Part shown: positions 18,426 through 28,368 of the stretch, piece by piece
Layout of the letters: each line of letters starts with the position of its first letter
How positions within the stretch are numbered: the first letter of the stretch is position 1
Origin: Leptolinea sp. HRD-7
Lineage (GTDB): Bacteria; Chloroflexota; Anaerolineae; Anaerolineales; Anaerolineaceae
DNA: 64,000 nt
Reading direction: 5' to 3'
Assembly (NCBI GenBank): GCA_024363285.1
Contig: AP024710.1
Location: 806,001 to 870,000, forward strand
Position numbers and translations under genes: made by a program
Notes under the pieces: model-generated
What the model saw: only the letters and a program-made list of their open reading frames with translations
What the model was told of the DNA's origin: nothing
Databases searched by the model: none

Positions 18426-18930
18426 TTGCATAAAAAAAGCGAGAATTATTGCAAGGTCAACAACCCAGAGAACCACCGAAGAAAGACCATCCGACTCCAG
18501 GGATTTGATTATTCGCATCCAGGTGGCTATTTTATAACGACGAATCTTCAGAACCGGTCAAGAATATTAAGCTCTATAGTCGATGATCAAGTTTTACTTT
18601 CGGACCTCGGACTCATAGTAGTCGATGTATATACCCCATCTGCCGGATCACTACCCACAGATTGAAATCGATGAATTTGTTGTGATGCCTGATCATTTTC
18701 ATGGGATTATTATTCTTCACGAGAATGAAAAACCATATTCCATATCAGAAATCGTGAGGGGATTTAAGACATTCTCGGCAAAGAAGATAAATATATTGCT
18801 TGGTAAAACAGATCATACGTTCTGGCAGAGAAATTACTATGAACACGTCATTCGAGACGATTTTGATTTGAATCGCGTTCGTGATTACATTTAGGAAAAT
18901 CCACTCAAATGGGCGGATGGCTCGGGTGAT
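18426..18930 (+). pseudogene. Decayed REP-associated (IS200-like, Y1) transposase
   Basis: Two overlapping plus-strand frames together encode a RAYT-type protein. The first (from 18426) has RRKTIRLQGFDYSHPGGYFITTNLQNRSR, the usual N terminus. The frame is then lost around 18625-18640, and the reading continues in another frame with PDHYPQIEIDEFVVMPDHFHGIII (HxH of the HUH-like motif) and FWQRNYYEHVIRDDFDLNRVRDYI. A TAG at 18892-18894 interrupts it just after the catalytic-Tyr position, where intact relatives read YIxxNPxxW; the codons after it still read ENPLKWADG. One frameshift plus one nonsense codon make a functional protein unlikely. The intact relative lies at 57438-57956. A GTAGGGGC-type palindrome follows at 19092-19114. 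Confidence 0.8.
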
Positions 18931-19091
18931 ATTTCTCCATCAATGTACTTTTCATAACGAGATATGGAAATGTATCTGACCCGGCAGACCTGGACGGGTT
19001 TGAAACCCGCCCTTGCGCATGAAGCGTGGAACTGTGTTTCGATGAAGCTTTGTGGTCACACAGGATTATGGCAGTATTTCCGGCGCACACT

Positions 19092-19114
19092 GGGCGGATG
19101 CCATCCGCCCCTAC
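19092..19114. repeat. GC-rich palindrome with GCCCCTAC tip
   Basis: GGGCGGAT (19092-19099) pairs with ATCCGCCC (19103-19110) and is followed by CTAC, giving the tip GCCCCTAC (19107-19114) shared by palindromes across this window. A weaker palindrome, CGGGTTT/AAACCCG, lies at 18996-19010. Both are between the dead transposase and the rpoD terminator. Confidence 0.6.
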
Positions 19115-19140
19115 GCCTTGCGAGGGATACTTGATTAAAT

Positions 19141-19168
19141 AAAAAAAGAGCGGGGTATAAGCCCGCTC
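19141..19168 (-). terminator. Rho-independent terminator of rpoD
   Basis: On the minus strand GAGCGGG (19168-19162) pairs with CCCGCTC (19154-19148) and is followed directly by seven T (19147-19141). It lies 8 bp past the rpoD stop codon. Confidence 0.85.
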
Positions 19169-19175
19169 AAAATCA

Positions 19176-20831
19176 TTATGATAAATATTCTCGCAAATTC
19201 CGGCTGCGGGTTGGGTGACGCAGTTTGCGTAGTGCTTTGGCTTCGATCTGACGGATGCGCTCGCGGGTCACATTAAAATACCGGCTTACTTCTTCCAGTG
19301 TGTGGTCTTTGCCATCGATCAAACCAAAGCGCAACTCCAGAACCTGGCGTTCACGCTCAGACAGGGCCGCCAGGGCGCTCTGTACCTGTTCACGCAGCAT
19401 TTCACGCGCGGCGGCATCCATAGGCTCAAGAGCGTCGTCATCTTCGATGAAGTCACCCAGTTGACTGCTTTCCTCATCACCAACAGGCCGTTCCAGGGAG
19501 ACTGGTTCTTCGGCGGATTGCAGAATGCGCTGGACTTTTGCGGTAGCGGCCACCCAGCGGCGCATAATATCCGGGTCCAGGGCGCCATCTCCACCAAGGA
19601 ATTTGCGGATGGCATCCACATCTTTCTTTTCCAACTGGTCTGATTCCAGCACGAGTTCTTCATTGGTTGGTTCGCGCCCGAGCTTCTGTACCAGTGACCG
19701 CTGCACACGCAGAAGGCGGGTGATGGCTTCAAACAGGTGGACAGGGATACGGATGGTTCGAGCCTGTTCCGCGATATACCGACTGATAGACTGTCGGATC
19801 CACCATGTAGCGTAAGTGCTGAATTTGAAGCCGCGGGTGGAGTCAAATTTGTTGACGGCTCGCAACAAACCAAGGTTGCCTTCCTGGATCAGGTCAAGGA
19901 AGGAGATGCCGCGTCCAAGGTAACGTTTTGCAATGCTAACCACAAGGCGAAGATTAGCCCGAATCAACTGCTGATTGGCTTCATCCGATCGGAATTTTAC
20001 GTCTTCCACCTCGTCTTTCAGGTCGTCATTCGGTGGAAAATTTTCTGTAAAGAATTCAATGGGCGGCATCTGGCCGGTTTTCCGGATCTCATCCAACAAT
20101 TTTGCTGCCAGAGAGGCCGGCATCAGGTGCAATGTGAGGAACAGGTTGAACGCGTTGCGGGCCAGGGCGTCCCACAGGGAATCTTTTCCCCACTGGCCAT
20201 TATCAAGGTAATGCCGCAGGTATGAGGGCTCTGGAATTTGCCAGGTGCGCCGTAACTGCTGGGCTTCCGCCAGTACCAGGCTGAGATCAGGGGGATCGCC
20301 CTGATTAAAGCCCCTCGCGTCTTCTACCAGACGATTCCAACTTAATATCGCTCGTTCAGACAGGTTAACAAACAGGGCTTCATAATTAATCGCTCCTGAT
20401 CCCCCCGCAACATGCTGCTGCAGGGTGCTAACCAGACGTTCTGCCTCTATCATAGCCGCCAGGCGGAATTCACTATCGGCATCGAGTAGATGTATTTGCC
20501 CGATTTCTTTTAAGTACAAACGAACAGGATCTTCTGAAAGCTCTACGGCAACCGCCGGATCTTCCAATATCTTTAATGGGTCTTCAAGCGCGAATTCAGA
20601 CCATTCGTCACCGGTTTGCGCAAGGGTAGAATCATCCGGTTCTTCCTGATTGATCAGGTCTTCGTCGCCAGGCGGGAGAATTGGTTTGGGTACTCCATTG
20701 CTCGTTCCGTTGCGGCGTGTTCGACGTCCGTTGACGGGCGTTTCTTCAGCCTTTTTTTTTGCACGCTTTGTTGTTGAGCCTTCCGGCATTACTTCGGGCG
20801 TTTCGGTTTGTGGTTTTGGACGAGGAGACAT
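19176..20831 (-). CDS. rpoD: RNA polymerase primary sigma factor (RpoD/SigA)
   Basis: The 551-residue sigma-70 factor directs housekeeping promoter recognition. After a basic, Pro-rich N-terminal ~75 residues and an acidic stretch comes region 1.2 ([20 protein letters not shown]), a ~170-residue non-conserved insert, region 2 with [40 protein letters not shown] and [20 protein letters not shown], region 3, and region 4 with [18 protein letters not shown] and the [23 protein letters not shown], ending in NLREYLS. The complete regions 1.2 and 4 with the long insert mark it as the primary sigma rather than an alternative one. It follows the primase gene by 24 bp, as in the macromolecular-synthesis operon of many bacteria. 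Confidence 0.96.
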   Translation of the reverse strand: MSPRPKPQTETPEVMPEGSTTKRAKKKAEETPVNGRRTRRNGTSNGVPKPILPPGDEDLINQEEPDDSTLAQTGDEWSEFALEDPLKILEDPAVAVELSEDPVRLYLKEIGQIHLLDADSEFRLAAMIEAERLVSTLQQHVAGGSGAINYEALFVNLSERAILSWNRLVEDARGFNQGDPPDLSLVLAEAQQLRRTWQIPEPSYLRHYLDNGQWGKDSLWDALARNAFNLFLTLHLMPASLAAKLLDEIRKTGQMPPIEFFTENFPPNDDLKDEVEDVKFRSDEANQQLIRANLRLVVSIAKRYLGRGISFLDLIQEGNLGLLRAVNKFDSTRGFKFSTYATWWIRQSISRYIAEQARTIRIPVHLFEAITRLLRVQRSLVQKLGREPTNEELVLESDQLEKKDVDAIRKFLGGDGALDPDIMRRWVAATAKVQRILQSAEEPVSLERPVGDEESSQLGDFIEDDDALEPMDAAAREMLREQVQSALAALSERERQVLELRFGLIDGKDHTLEEVSRYFNVTRERIRQIEAKALRKLRHPTRSRNLREYLS

Positions 20832-20855
20832 GGGTTAACTATACCATAAGGGGGG

Positions 20856-22790
20856 TTATTGGAAATTTATCTCCGGCTGTAGGGCTTTTTCAAGGCGAAG
20901 CCGTTCACCGGTCAATTCCGTCATCTTCTTATTATATTCAAGCAGCGATTCGCGTTCGTCAATCTGATTTTTCTCCCACCCGGCCAGCTCGGTGACGAGA
21001 AAACGGATTGAATCTATCGCCTCTCGAATATGTACCAGACGCAAACGTGTTATTGTATCAAACAGATCATCATAGATCCGTTCATCGGGGGTTCCTTCAA
21101 GATTGACACCCGCGTTAATCTGTCGCAAAAATTCGGTTAATGTCTCAGGCTGGTGATCAATCAGAAAATCATTTACACTGGCTTCCTGTTGGTTAATCGC
21201 TTCCATCAATAACAGAAAAGCCTCCTGCGCTTCCGCGGATTGAAAATCATCCACGCTTAATGGTTCAAATTTGCTGTTCTTCAATTCGCTTTCCAACGCA
21301 AGAAAGAGATCAGGCTTAAACATCAGCAAGCGGAGGCAATGGTTTTCAAGCGGGCGCAATGGATTCTTGATCTCGCTCACACCGGGTATTTCGCGCCTCG
21401 ACGGTTTCTGACGGCGCCGTGCGGTGGGTTTTTGCCTGACAGAATCTCCCCCCTGCAATTGCATTAAGGATTCTTCGTTGACACGCAACAGAACTGCCAA
21501 CCGTGAGCGGTAGGTATCACGCTCAATGGGGCTGGCCAGATCTTCAATCAATGGAATGATCTTACGGGCTAACGCATCTTTTTCTTTGGGGTCAGAAAGG
21601 TCGCTGGCAGCGGCCATGGTATCCATTACATGCTGCACGATGGGTTTAGCATTCTTCAGGATTGATTCCCACTCTCCCGGGCTGCGTAATACCACTTCAT
21701 CAGGGTCCATGCCCTCGGGGATGGCTGTCACACGCAGGTCAGCGCGCAGGCGGGATTCTTCATGCAGAAGTCCACGCGCGTCAAAGACCATCTCGTCACC
21801 ATGATCCAGCGACTGTCGGGCGATTTCCAGGCCGCGCATTGTGGCTTTGGCACCGGCGGCGTCGGCATCGAGCGCGAGGATGATTTTGCGCGTCAAACGC
21901 TGCAACTGACGCAACTGATCTTCCGTCAACGCGGTCCCCATGGGGGAGACGGTGTTGGTAAACCCGGCCTGATGAAGGATGATAACATCCAGGTAGCCTT
22001 CTACGATTACCGCCTGGTCTTTCTCACGAATAGCCCGGCGGGCGTGGTCCATGCCGAATAAAAGCCGCCCTTTATCAAACAGGGATGTCTGGGGGGAATT
22101 CAAGAATTTAGGGACGTCGTTGGGGTCGAGGATGCGCGCGCCGAATCCGGCCATGCGCCCCTGAGTGTCACGGATGGGGATCATGATGCGGTTGCGGAAG
22201 CGGTCGTAGACGCGTTCTTTTTCCGGATTTTCTGAAACAAGACCCGCTTCTTTGAGCTCATCGATGGTGTAGCCGCGGCCTGTGAAATGCGCCATCAGAG
22301 TGTCCCACCCGGCAGGAGCATAACCCAACCCGAAGGACGCGATGGTTTCAGCCGTCAGTCCACGTTTGATCAGGTAGTCCAGCGCGGGTTTACCAGCCGG
22401 GTTGCGCGTCAGGTGGTGCTGGTAGAGCAACACCGATTCTTCCAGCAACTGGCGGATGCGGTCAAGATGCGCGTCTTCTTCCTTGCGTTGCGGGGTTAGC
22501 GGTTCCAATTCCACACCGGCTTTAACCGCCAATGTTTTTAACGCCTGTGAAAAGTCACATCCATCACGCTTCATGACGAACTTAAAGATGTCGCCACCTT
22601 CGTTACAGGCGCCAAAACAACGCCACGTACCAGAATCGGGGAATACAACAAACGCCGGAGTTCGTTTGTTTTCATGGAATGGGCAAAAACCGGTGTAATT
22701 CTTACCCGATTTGCGCAGTTTTACAGTCGGAATCTCGTTGGCGAGTTCCTCAATATGGATACGACTTTTGATCTCATCTACGGCTGTCAT
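20856..22790 (-). CDS. dnaG: DNA primase
   Basis: DnaG makes the RNA primers of replication. Taking the ATG at 22790 (MTAVDEIKSRIHIEEL) gives 644 residues; the frame is open further upstream to 22976 but those residues are not primase-like. The N terminus holds the CHC2 zinc-binding domain (CPFHENKRTPAFVV with CFGACNEGGDIFKFV); note the C-x3-C spacing CFGAC. The catalytic core follows, with the TOPRIM acidic motifs VIVEGYLDVIILHQAG and ILALDADAAGAK. The C-terminal ~200 residues are the poorly conserved helicase-interaction region. It is upstream of rpoD in the same orientation. Confidence 0.95.
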   Translation of the reverse strand: MTAVDEIKSRIHIEELANEIPTVKLRKSGKNYTGFCPFHENKRTPAFVVFPDSGTWRCFGACNEGGDIFKFVMKRDGCDFSQALKTLAVKAGVELEPLTPQRKEEDAHLDRIRQLLEESVLLYQHHLTRNPAGKPALDYLIKRGLTAETIASFGLGYAPAGWDTLMAHFTGRGYTIDELKEAGLVSENPEKERVYDRFRNRIMIPIRDTQGRMAGFGARILDPNDVPKFLNSPQTSLFDKGRLLFGMDHARRAIREKDQAVIVEGYLDVIILHQAGFTNTVSPMGTALTEDQLRQLQRLTRKIILALDADAAGAKATMRGLEIARQSLDHGDEMVFDARGLLHEESRLRADLRVTAIPEGMDPDEVVLRSPGEWESILKNAKPIVQHVMDTMAAASDLSDPKEKDALARKIIPLIEDLASPIERDTYRSRLAVLLRVNEESLMQLQGGDSVRQKPTARRRQKPSRREIPGVSEIKNPLRPLENHCLRLLMFKPDLFLALESELKNSKFEPLSVDDFQSAEAQEAFLLLMEAINQQEASVNDFLIDHQPETLTEFLRQINAGVNLEGTPDERIYDDLFDTITRLRLVHIREAIDSIRFLVTELAGWEKNQIDERESLLEYNKKMTELTGERLRLEKALQPEINFQ

Positions 22791-22920
22791 GTGATGGTTA
22801 TAACAATCTTTTGCAAAAGAAGTTGCTACATTATGCCCCAAACCGGGAAATTTTTCAAAAATCCATAAAGTATATGTTTTGTTAAATTTCTTATTGGAAA
22901 TCTTGTGACAAAAAAAGTTA

Positions 22921-23315
22921 TCCCGGCCTTCCCCCGCTAATGTAGGGTGGCGTTGACCGCTCCAATATTTACACAACCAGCCGGATGTTTTTTTCCATCA
23001 CGCAGGCGCGGTCAACCCACCACCGCCTGTGGCGAAACGGGCGTGTCCAAATGAATCAATCCCGATAAACTACACCCCCATCCCGGCCTTCCCCCATCCA
23101 AAAGCGATGGAGGAAGGTGACTTTTGCCATTCTGAATGGTTGCTGGCATGGCTCCAATATTTACACAACCAGCCGGATGTTTTTTCCATCACGCAAGCGC
23201 GGTCAACCCACCACCGCCTGTGGCGAAACGGGCGTGTCCAAATGAATCAATCCCGAAACATCACCCCCTTCCCGGCCTTCCCCCATCCAAAAGCGATGGA
23301 GGAAGGTGACTTTTT
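22921..23315. repeat. Two-copy ~190-bp direct repeat with third partial copy
   Basis: A core of about 106 bp (CTCCAATATTTACACAACCA... to ...ATCAATCCCGA) occurs at 22960-23065 and again at 23152-23256, nearly identical except for one T in a T-run. A second block, starting TCCCGGCCTTCCCCCATCC and including GCGATGGAGGAAGGTGAC, occurs at 23081-23126 and 23270-23315. The repeats fill most of the 689-bp gap between dnaG and glyQS. An apparent 134-codon frame through them (23029-23433) is made of the repeats and shows no protein family, so I treat the region as non-coding. No other gene is seen in the gap. Confidence 0.8.
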
Positions 23316-23430
23316 CAAACAAAGTGCATTTCCGATAGACGTTGTTGGAGAAACCGCACTTTATCGGCGGAATGAAGGCGGAGATGGAAAATATGATCTG
23401 GAATTGAGCGGTTTCTCCAACCTACCAGAA

Positions 23431-23461
23431 TAAAAAAAGGGCAGCCGGTTGGCTGCCCTTT
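23431..23461 (-). terminator. Rho-independent terminator of glyQS
   Basis: On the minus strand AAGGGCAGCC (23460-23451) pairs perfectly with GGCTGCCCTT (23446-23437) over a 4-base loop, and the 3' arm runs into a run of T to 23432. It is 20 bp past the glyQS stop. Confidence 0.9.
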
Positions 23462-23479
23462 AGAAAATCACTATTAGGT

Positions 23480-26400
23480 TTAGAACCCTTCGAGGCACGA
23501 GAGGTCGACTATGCGCTCTGGCAGGCGGGCGATGCGCTGAAGCATTCCCAGGCGGTTGGCCTTTTCCTGCGGATCTTCGGCCATCACCAAGACCGCGTCA
23601 AAGAAGGCGTTGACGGTTTTGATCGCCGGAGTGAAGGCATTAAGAAATTCATCCACAGAGGAGCTATTTTGCAGAACCTTTTCCATGCGGACGATCTCAT
23701 CAAATAAGGCTTTTTCGGAAGGCTCCTTCAGGCTTTCCGGTCTGACGGTGAAGGTTTCTTTCAGGCTGCGGGTGATGCGCACGCAGCGTGAGAATGCCGG
23801 GAGGGTAGTGTTCCAGTCTGCTCGTTTAACCCAGGTAGTAAGCTGTTTGCAGGCACGGGCGGCTCCAGCCGGATTGACACCCTGTCTGGCCATAACGGCA
23901 TCCACGATGTCGTACCGAAAGCCCATATCCATCAGGTACCCCTTAAGACGGCCGGCAATGAATTCCTGGCAGGCAGTCAGGGCGTCAGGGCTCATGGGAA
24001 TGGGAAGGTTATTGGCGGCCAGTTTCAGCCCTTCGAGCGTGTCAAAATCAAGATCCCAGGCGATCAAGGATTGGACGAGTCCAAGCGCGGCGCGGCGCTG
24101 AGCATACGGGTCTTTGGTGCCGGTGGGGGCAAGGCCAGCCGCAAACAGACCAGAGAGCATATCCAGCCGATCTGCCAGGCTGACAGCCAGTCCGGTTTTT
24201 TCTGAGGGCGAAGCGTCACCGGTGCTCTTGGGCAGGTAATGTTCTACTATGGCTTTGGCTACGGCTTCATCTTCACCGGAGAGACGGGCGTAGTAACCAC
24301 CCATTACCCCCTGAAGGGATGTCATTTCAACCACCATGTGGGTGGCAAGGTCAGCCTTGCACAGGTGAGCAGCGCGCAGGGCTATTTTTTCTTCCGCCGC
24401 GGAAAGAGATAGTTTGTCTTTGAGCCCACCCACCAGCTTTTCAATACGGTTGGTGCGGTCGAGCATTGAACCAAGTTTAAATTGGAAGATCAGGGTGGAA
24501 AGCTGAGGAACAAAATCTTCCAGTTTATATCGAATATCTTCATTGATAAAGAAAGCAGCGTCAGCAAAACGCGCGCGAATGACCTGTTCGTTGCCATCGG
24601 TTACCACGTCAATGGACTGATCGTCACCATTGCGCACGGCAATGAAATACGGAAGCAATTCGCCATCGGGTTTGATCACCGGGAAATATCGCTGATGTTT
24701 CTTCATAACCGAGATCAAAACCGCGGCAGGGAGTTTCAGCGATTCAGGATCGAATTTTCCCAACAGCGCGGTGGGGCGCTCCACCAGATTATTGACCTCG
24801 TCCAGCAGAGATTCATCGACTTCGGATTTTCCGCCCACAGACACAGCCAGCTTAGATACCTGTTGCGCGATGGTAGAGCGGCGAGATGCCGGGTCAATAA
24901 CAATACCCTGTGATTTGAGCAGAGCAAGATAATCGCCGGCGGATTTGACTTCGGCTTCTTCGGCGGCGCTGAAGCGCAAACCGCGGGTTTTATTGGAGGC
25001 GGTCATTCCGGCATATCGGAAGGGGATCACCTGTGAGCCGAACATAGCCAGAAGCCAGCGCAGCGGGCGTGAAAAGCCAGCCTGGCTTTCGTTCCAGCGC
25101 ATGACCTTATCAAACTTGATTCCGGCGACCAGGTCTGCCAACGCGTTCATGAGAACTTCGCCGGCTGACTTGCCGGTTTCATGCACTTCGGCCACCGCGT
25201 ACCGGCCGCCGTCAATTTCCATAATTTTCAGGTCTTCCGGTTTGAGGCCTTTGCCGCGGGCAAAGCCGGAGGCAGCCGGAGTGGGCTTTCCATCGGCGTC
25301 AAAGGAACGGTCAGCCGGAGGACCTTTGATAATGCTGGTTTTATCCGGCTGGCGCGGTGACAGTTTTTCTACCAGCACGGTCAGGCGGCGGGGCGTGCCG
25401 GTGACGGAGATGTTACCGTGTTCCAGACGAAGGTCTGCCAGCAAGGAGGGCATTCTTTCGGAAAGCTGCGCCAACGCGGATTGCAGATCGGCAGCCGGAA
25501 GTTCTTCGGTACCAATTTCAAGTAGGAAGGTTTCCGGTTTATTCGGCGCGGTTTTGAGGTCAAGTTCAACCGGGGTGGCAGGGTGCTGCGCGTTGACGGT
25601 AGCGCTGTCAACTTTACCCCAGGGGAATCCGAGTTCTTCACGCTGTGCCACATAGGCTTCCGCCACCCGGCGGGCCAGGTCGCGCATTCGGGAGAACAAT
25701 GCCTGGCGTTCCGTCACGCCAACGGCGCCGCGGGTATCCAGAATGTTGAAGGTATGCGAGCACTTCAGCACATAGTCATGCGCGGGAAGGACAAGACCTT
25801 CTTTCAAAGAGGCTTCCGCTTCGGCTTCAAACAGGTTGTACATCTGGCGCAGGCGTTCCACATCGGCAATTTCAAAGTAGTACTTGCTGTGCTCACGCTC
25901 TGCCTGCAGGTTGACTTCACCATACGTGCGATCAGCACTCCACTGGATCTCTCGGAAGCTGCGCACTTTCTGTAGAGCGATGGCGATGCGTTCGAGACCG
26001 TAGGTGATCTCTACAGCATTCGGGTCAAGCACAATTCCGCCCGCCTGCTGGAAATAGGTGAACTGGGTGATCTCTTGCCCATCAAGCCAGACTTCCCAGC
26101 CCAGGCCCCAGGCTCCAAGCGCGGGGGATTCCCAGTTGTCTTCCACAAAGCGGATATCATGCTCTGCCGGGTCAATACCCAGCGCGCGCAGGGAATCCAG
26201 GTACAACTCCTGCGGATTTCCGGGATCGGGTTTGAGGATAACCTGAAACTGGTAGTGCTGCTGCAAGCGGTTGGGGTTTTCACCGTAACGGCCGTCATCC
26301 GGCCGGACAGACGGTTCCACATAAGCAACATTCCAGGGCTCAGGGCCAAGCACACGCAGGTATGTAGCCGGGTTCATGGTACCGGCGCCTACCTGGGTGT

Positions 26401-26488
26401 AATACGGCTGCCAGACCAGGCAGCCTTTCTCAGCCCAGAATTTTTCCAGGGTGAGCATGATCGATTGGAAATCGAGAGGTTTTGACAT
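23480..26488 (-). CDS. glyQS: Glycyl-tRNA synthetase, alpha and beta chains fused
   Basis: This enzyme charges tRNA-Gly with glycine. Most bacteria with the alpha2-beta2 type have separate glyQ and glyS; here one 1002-residue chain carries both. Residues ~1-300 are the catalytic alpha part ([48 protein letters not shown], and [18 protein letters not shown]). A ~20-residue linker leads to the beta part from ~325 ([20 protein letters not shown]) with its HD-like and anticodon-binding regions ([32 protein letters not shown]). The ATG at 26488 has GGAG five bases upstream; a GTG at 26503 adds five residues and is less likely. Fused forms are known from chlamydiae and some other phyla. It has its own terminator and a divergent promoter region with a 20-bp palindrome. 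Confidence 0.96.
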   Translation of the reverse strand: MSKPLDFQSIMLTLEKFWAEKGCLVWQPYYTQVGAGTMNPATYLRVLGPEPWNVAYVEPSVRPDDGRYGENPNRLQQHYQFQVILKPDPGNPQELYLDSLRALGIDPAEHDIRFVEDNWESPALGAWGLGWEVWLDGQEITQFTYFQQAGGIVLDPNAVEITYGLERIAIALQKVRSFREIQWSADRTYGEVNLQAEREHSKYYFEIADVERLRQMYNLFEAEAEASLKEGLVLPAHDYVLKCSHTFNILDTRGAVGVTERQALFSRMRDLARRVAEAYVAQREELGFPWGKVDSATVNAQHPATPVELDLKTAPNKPETFLLEIGTEELPAADLQSALAQLSERMPSLLADLRLEHGNISVTGTPRRLTVLVEKLSPRQPDKTSIIKGPPADRSFDADGKPTPAASGFARGKGLKPEDLKIMEIDGGRYAVAEVHETGKSAGEVLMNALADLVAGIKFDKVMRWNESQAGFSRPLRWLLAMFGSQVIPFRYAGMTASNKTRGLRFSAAEEAEVKSAGDYLALLKSQGIVIDPASRRSTIAQQVSKLAVSVGGKSEVDESLLDEVNNLVERPTALLGKFDPESLKLPAAVLISVMKKHQRYFPVIKPDGELLPYFIAVRNGDDQSIDVVTDGNEQVIRARFADAAFFINEDIRYKLEDFVPQLSTLIFQFKLGSMLDRTNRIEKLVGGLKDKLSLSAAEEKIALRAAHLCKADLATHMVVEMTSLQGVMGGYYARLSGEDEAVAKAIVEHYLPKSTGDASPSEKTGLAVSLADRLDMLSGLFAAGLAPTGTKDPYAQRRAALGLVQSLIAWDLDFDTLEGLKLAANNLPIPMSPDALTACQEFIAGRLKGYLMDMGFRYDIVDAVMARQGVNPAGAARACKQLTTWVKRADWNTTLPAFSRCVRITRSLKETFTVRPESLKEPSEKALFDEIVRMEKVLQNSSSVDEFLNAFTPAIKTVNAFFDAVLVMAEDPQEKANRLGMLQRIARLPERIVDLSCLEGF

Positions 26489-26553
26489 ACGGACTCCAGA
26501 CACGAACGTTATTGGCAGAGAATTATACCGCTCGAATCACCTGTCAAAAAACC

Positions 26554-26573
26554 GATTATTTCAAGAAATAATC
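26554..26573. promoter_or_regulatory. Perfect 20-bp palindrome in the glyQS/lipoprotein divergent region
   Basis: GATTATTTC (26554-26562) and GAAATAATC (26565-26573) are exact reverse complements around AA. AT-rich palindromes of this size in a 178-bp divergent intergenic region commonly bind dimeric regulators. There is no U-run, so a terminator is unlikely. It is upstream of both genes' likely start sites. Function is inference. Confidence 0.45.
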
Positions 26574-26595
26574 GAGTATTTTAAGATTAGCGTAG

Positions 26596-26624
26596 TTGTA
26601 GAAAAAGGACATGTTTGTCATAAT
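26596..26624 (+). promoter_or_regulatory. Candidate sigma-70 promoter of the lipoprotein gene
   Basis: TTGTAG (26596-26601) and CATAAT (26619-26624) are separated by 17 bp, 42 bp before the start codon at 26667. A Shine-Dalgarno GAAAGGGG (26651-26658) follows. Confidence 0.45.
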
Positions 26625-26666
26625 TATTTTTCTAACTCCAATTCGCTCCTGAAAGGGGAAAAAGTA

Positions 26667-27161
26667 ATGAATAAGAAGTTGTTGACCGTCCTTGCTGTGC
26701 TGTGTGTGTTTGTACTGTTGATTCCGGCGTGCGCTCCCACGGCGGAAGCCACAAAAGCGGCCACAGCGGAACCAGCCAAAGCGGAAGCCACGGCGGAACC
26801 AACGAAAGCGGAACCCACTGCCGAACCGGCCAAACCGACCGATGTTCCAGCCGCCACGGAACCTGCGAAAGCCGAATCCGCCTTCCCACTCCCTGCTGAC
26901 GCCAAGATCATCACCTCCACGCCGGAAATGGTGATCGCATCCACTTCCATGAAAATGGATGAGGTTATTGAGTTCTACCGGAAAGACGCCAAAGCCAAAG
27001 GTCTGGAAGAATACGAACTTCTGACCACCATCACCGATAATGTGTTCAGCATGGCTTTCCGCCGCCCGAACGAAGAAAAAGAACTGGTCATCCAGGGCAC
27101 AGTGATCGCCGCTGACAATCTGACCCTCAACCTCCGATACGAAGAGACGGATGTAAAATAA
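26667..27161 (+). CDS. Small lipoprotein with Ala/Glu/Thr/Pro repeat linker
   Basis: The 164-residue product starts at the ATG after a strong GAAAGGGG. It has a lipoprotein signal peptide (MNKKLLTVLAVLCVFVLLIPAC, quoted in part as VLLIPAC lipobox) with the lipidated Cys near residue 22. Residues ~25-75 are a low-complexity linker of TAEPxKAE-type repeats. The C-terminal ~90 residues form a compact domain (DAKIITSTPEMVIASTSMKM, VIEFYRKDAKAKG) that resembles small domains predicting end-point volatile or stress-type lipoproteins in Anaerolineae, but I do not recognise a named family. It is transcribed alone, divergent from glyQS and ending in a strong terminator. Confidence 0.8.
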   Translation: MNKKLLTVLAVLCVFVLLIPACAPTAEATKAATAEPAKAEATAEPTKAEPTAEPAKPTDVPAATEPAKAESAFPLPADAKIITSTPEMVIASTSMKMDEVIEFYRKDAKAKGLEEYELLTTITDNVFSMAFRRPNEEKELVIQGTVIAADNLTLNLRYEETDVK

Positions 27162-27167
27162 ACAGAG

Positions 27168-27200
27168 ACCGGGCGGTTTAACCAGCCGCCCGGTTTTTTC
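27168..27200 (+). terminator. Rho-independent terminator of the lipoprotein gene
   Basis: ACCGGGCGG (27168-27176) pairs with CCGCCCGGT (27186-27194) and is followed by a T-run (to 27199). The stem overlaps the last codons of the convergent recO. Confidence 0.85.
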
Positions 27201-27951
27201 TTACCTCATCGAGGAACCGGGGGGTATTCAACCGGCGTTCCAGTAGAAACGCGTTGTAATATTGCAGAATGGCTTCCACTTCGCGTTCGACCTGCGCGGA
27301 TGGAACAGCCTGTATCAGCCGGGTGTATGCGGTTCGCTGAAAATTACGCAGATATTTCAACGCATCCATGGTGATCGGTCGGGCGTCTGCCACCAGTTCG
27401 CCACACTTCGGGCAGACGGCCCCGCCCTGCGCCGCGGAAAAGTACTGGTCTTGAGGTTTTATCTCTTCATGGCAATGCACACAATTGAATAATTGCGGCC
27501 TGAAACCCACATAATCCAGCATGTGCAATTCAAAATAATGCACCGCCGTGAATACCGGGTCACCACGAGAAAGCCTCTCCAGGGTTTCCACCAGCAGGTT
27601 ATAAAGGTTGCGGTTCTCCCCCTCTTCATACGAGAAACGGTCTACCAGTTCTAAAACGTACGCGGCTTCACCTGTAAGTACAAGGTCATCACGCAGCGGC
27701 AGAAAAAGGTCTATTGCCACTGCCTGAGTGACAAGCCACAAATCATGGGTGCGCGCCAGCATCAGGCTCACCCGTGTGAAGGGTTCCAGGTGACCGGCTT
27801 TTTTGGAATGGATACGCCGAGTGCCTTTAGCCACCGCGCGAATAATACCGGCATCGCGGCTGAACAACGTGAGTAACCGGTCAGCCTCTCCCATATCATT
27901 GTGACGGAGGACAACGGCTTCGGTTTTTAATGAACGTTCTAAAGCGGCCAC
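27178..27951 (-). CDS. recO: DNA repair protein RecO
   Basis: RecO helps load RecA onto SSB-coated single-stranded DNA in the RecFOR pathway. The 257-residue product has the N-terminal OB-fold (KTEAVVLRHNDMGEADRLLT, the RecO signature) and a C-terminal helical domain with a four-Cys zinc site FNCVHCHEE ... AVCPKCGELV. Length is normal. It is the last gene of the glmU-corC-cdd-recO run, 6 bp after cdd, and converges on the lipoprotein gene. Confidence 0.94.
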   Translation of the reverse strand: MAALERSLKTEAVVLRHNDMGEADRLLTLFSRDAGIIRAVAKGTRRIHSKKAGHLEPFTRVSLMLARTHDLWLVTQAVAIDLFLPLRDDLVLTGEAAYVLELVDRFSYEEGENRNLYNLLVETLERLSRGDPVFTAVHYFELHMLDYVGFRPQLFNCVHCHEEIKPQDQYFSAAQGGAVCPKCGELVADARPITMDALKYLRNFQRTAYTRLIQAVPSAQVEREVEAILQYYNAFLLERRLNTPRFLDEVRKNRAAG

Positions 27952-27957
27952 GAATAC

Positions 27958-28368
27958 TTACGGAAGTTGATACTGCCCGGGGTGAAACGCTTCAGGTAAC
28001 AGGGCAGACAGAGTGGTTTCACGCAGGATCGTGCCGTCCGGTGTTCCCAAAATCACAGCCATATCTTCGCAGAACTCTGCCAGTACCTGACGGCAGGAGC
28101 CGCACGGGGTACCGCCATTGCTGGTTACTACCGCGACCGCGGTAAATGAGCGTTCACCTTCAGACACGGCTTTGAAAACGGCCGTCCGTTCGGCGCAGTT
28201 GCCATCGGTAAAGTCAATATTCTCAACATTCACACCGGTATAGATTTTCCCTGTAGTGGTAAGCAGAGCAGCTCCCACCTGATATTTGGAATAGGGCGCG
28301 TACGCGAATTGACGCACTTCAGCCGCTCGTTTTACCAACTCCAGTTTTGCCGCCTGTTCCAGTGCCAT
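27958..28368 (-). CDS. cdd: Cytidine deaminase
   Basis: The enzyme deaminates cytidine and deoxycytidine to uridine forms for pyrimidine salvage. The 136-residue product is the short homotetrameric type. The active-site motif GNCAERTAVFKAV supplies the zinc Cys and the catalytic Glu, and TPCGSCRQVLAEFC supplies the two further zinc cysteines. NVENIDFTDG is the substrate loop. Its ATG overlaps the stop of the upstream CBS-domain gene by one base (TAATG). Confidence 0.96.
   Translation of the reverse strand: MALEQAAKLELVKRAAEVRQFAYAPYSKYQVGAALLTTTGKIYTGVNVENIDFTDGNCAERTAVFKAVSEGERSFTAVAVVTSNGGTPCGSCRQVLAEFCEDMAVILGTPDGTILRETTLSALLPEAFHPGQYQLP

Noticed and set aside
22791..22976. 62-residue N-terminal extension of primase
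   Set aside because: The extension is not primase-like; MTAVDEIKSRI at 22790 is the usual N terminus.
22921..23315. CRISPR array
   Set aside because: Repeat units are ~190 bp and only two to three copies, without regular short spacers; no cas genes are present.
23029..23433. 134-codon plus-strand frame through the dnaG-glyQS gap
   Set aside because: It is built from the direct repeats (the peptide contains the same block twice), has no recognisable domain and no supporting ribosome binding site.
26504..26666. T-box or riboswitch upstream of glyQS
   Set aside because: No T-box sequence, specifier-loop layout or terminator/antiterminator pair seen; only the 20-bp palindrome is evident.
26451..27161. 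Longer start for the small lipoprotein at 26451
   Set aside because: It would run through the glyQS start and the divergent promoter; the ATG at 26667 has a strong ribosome binding site and starts a proper lipoprotein signal.
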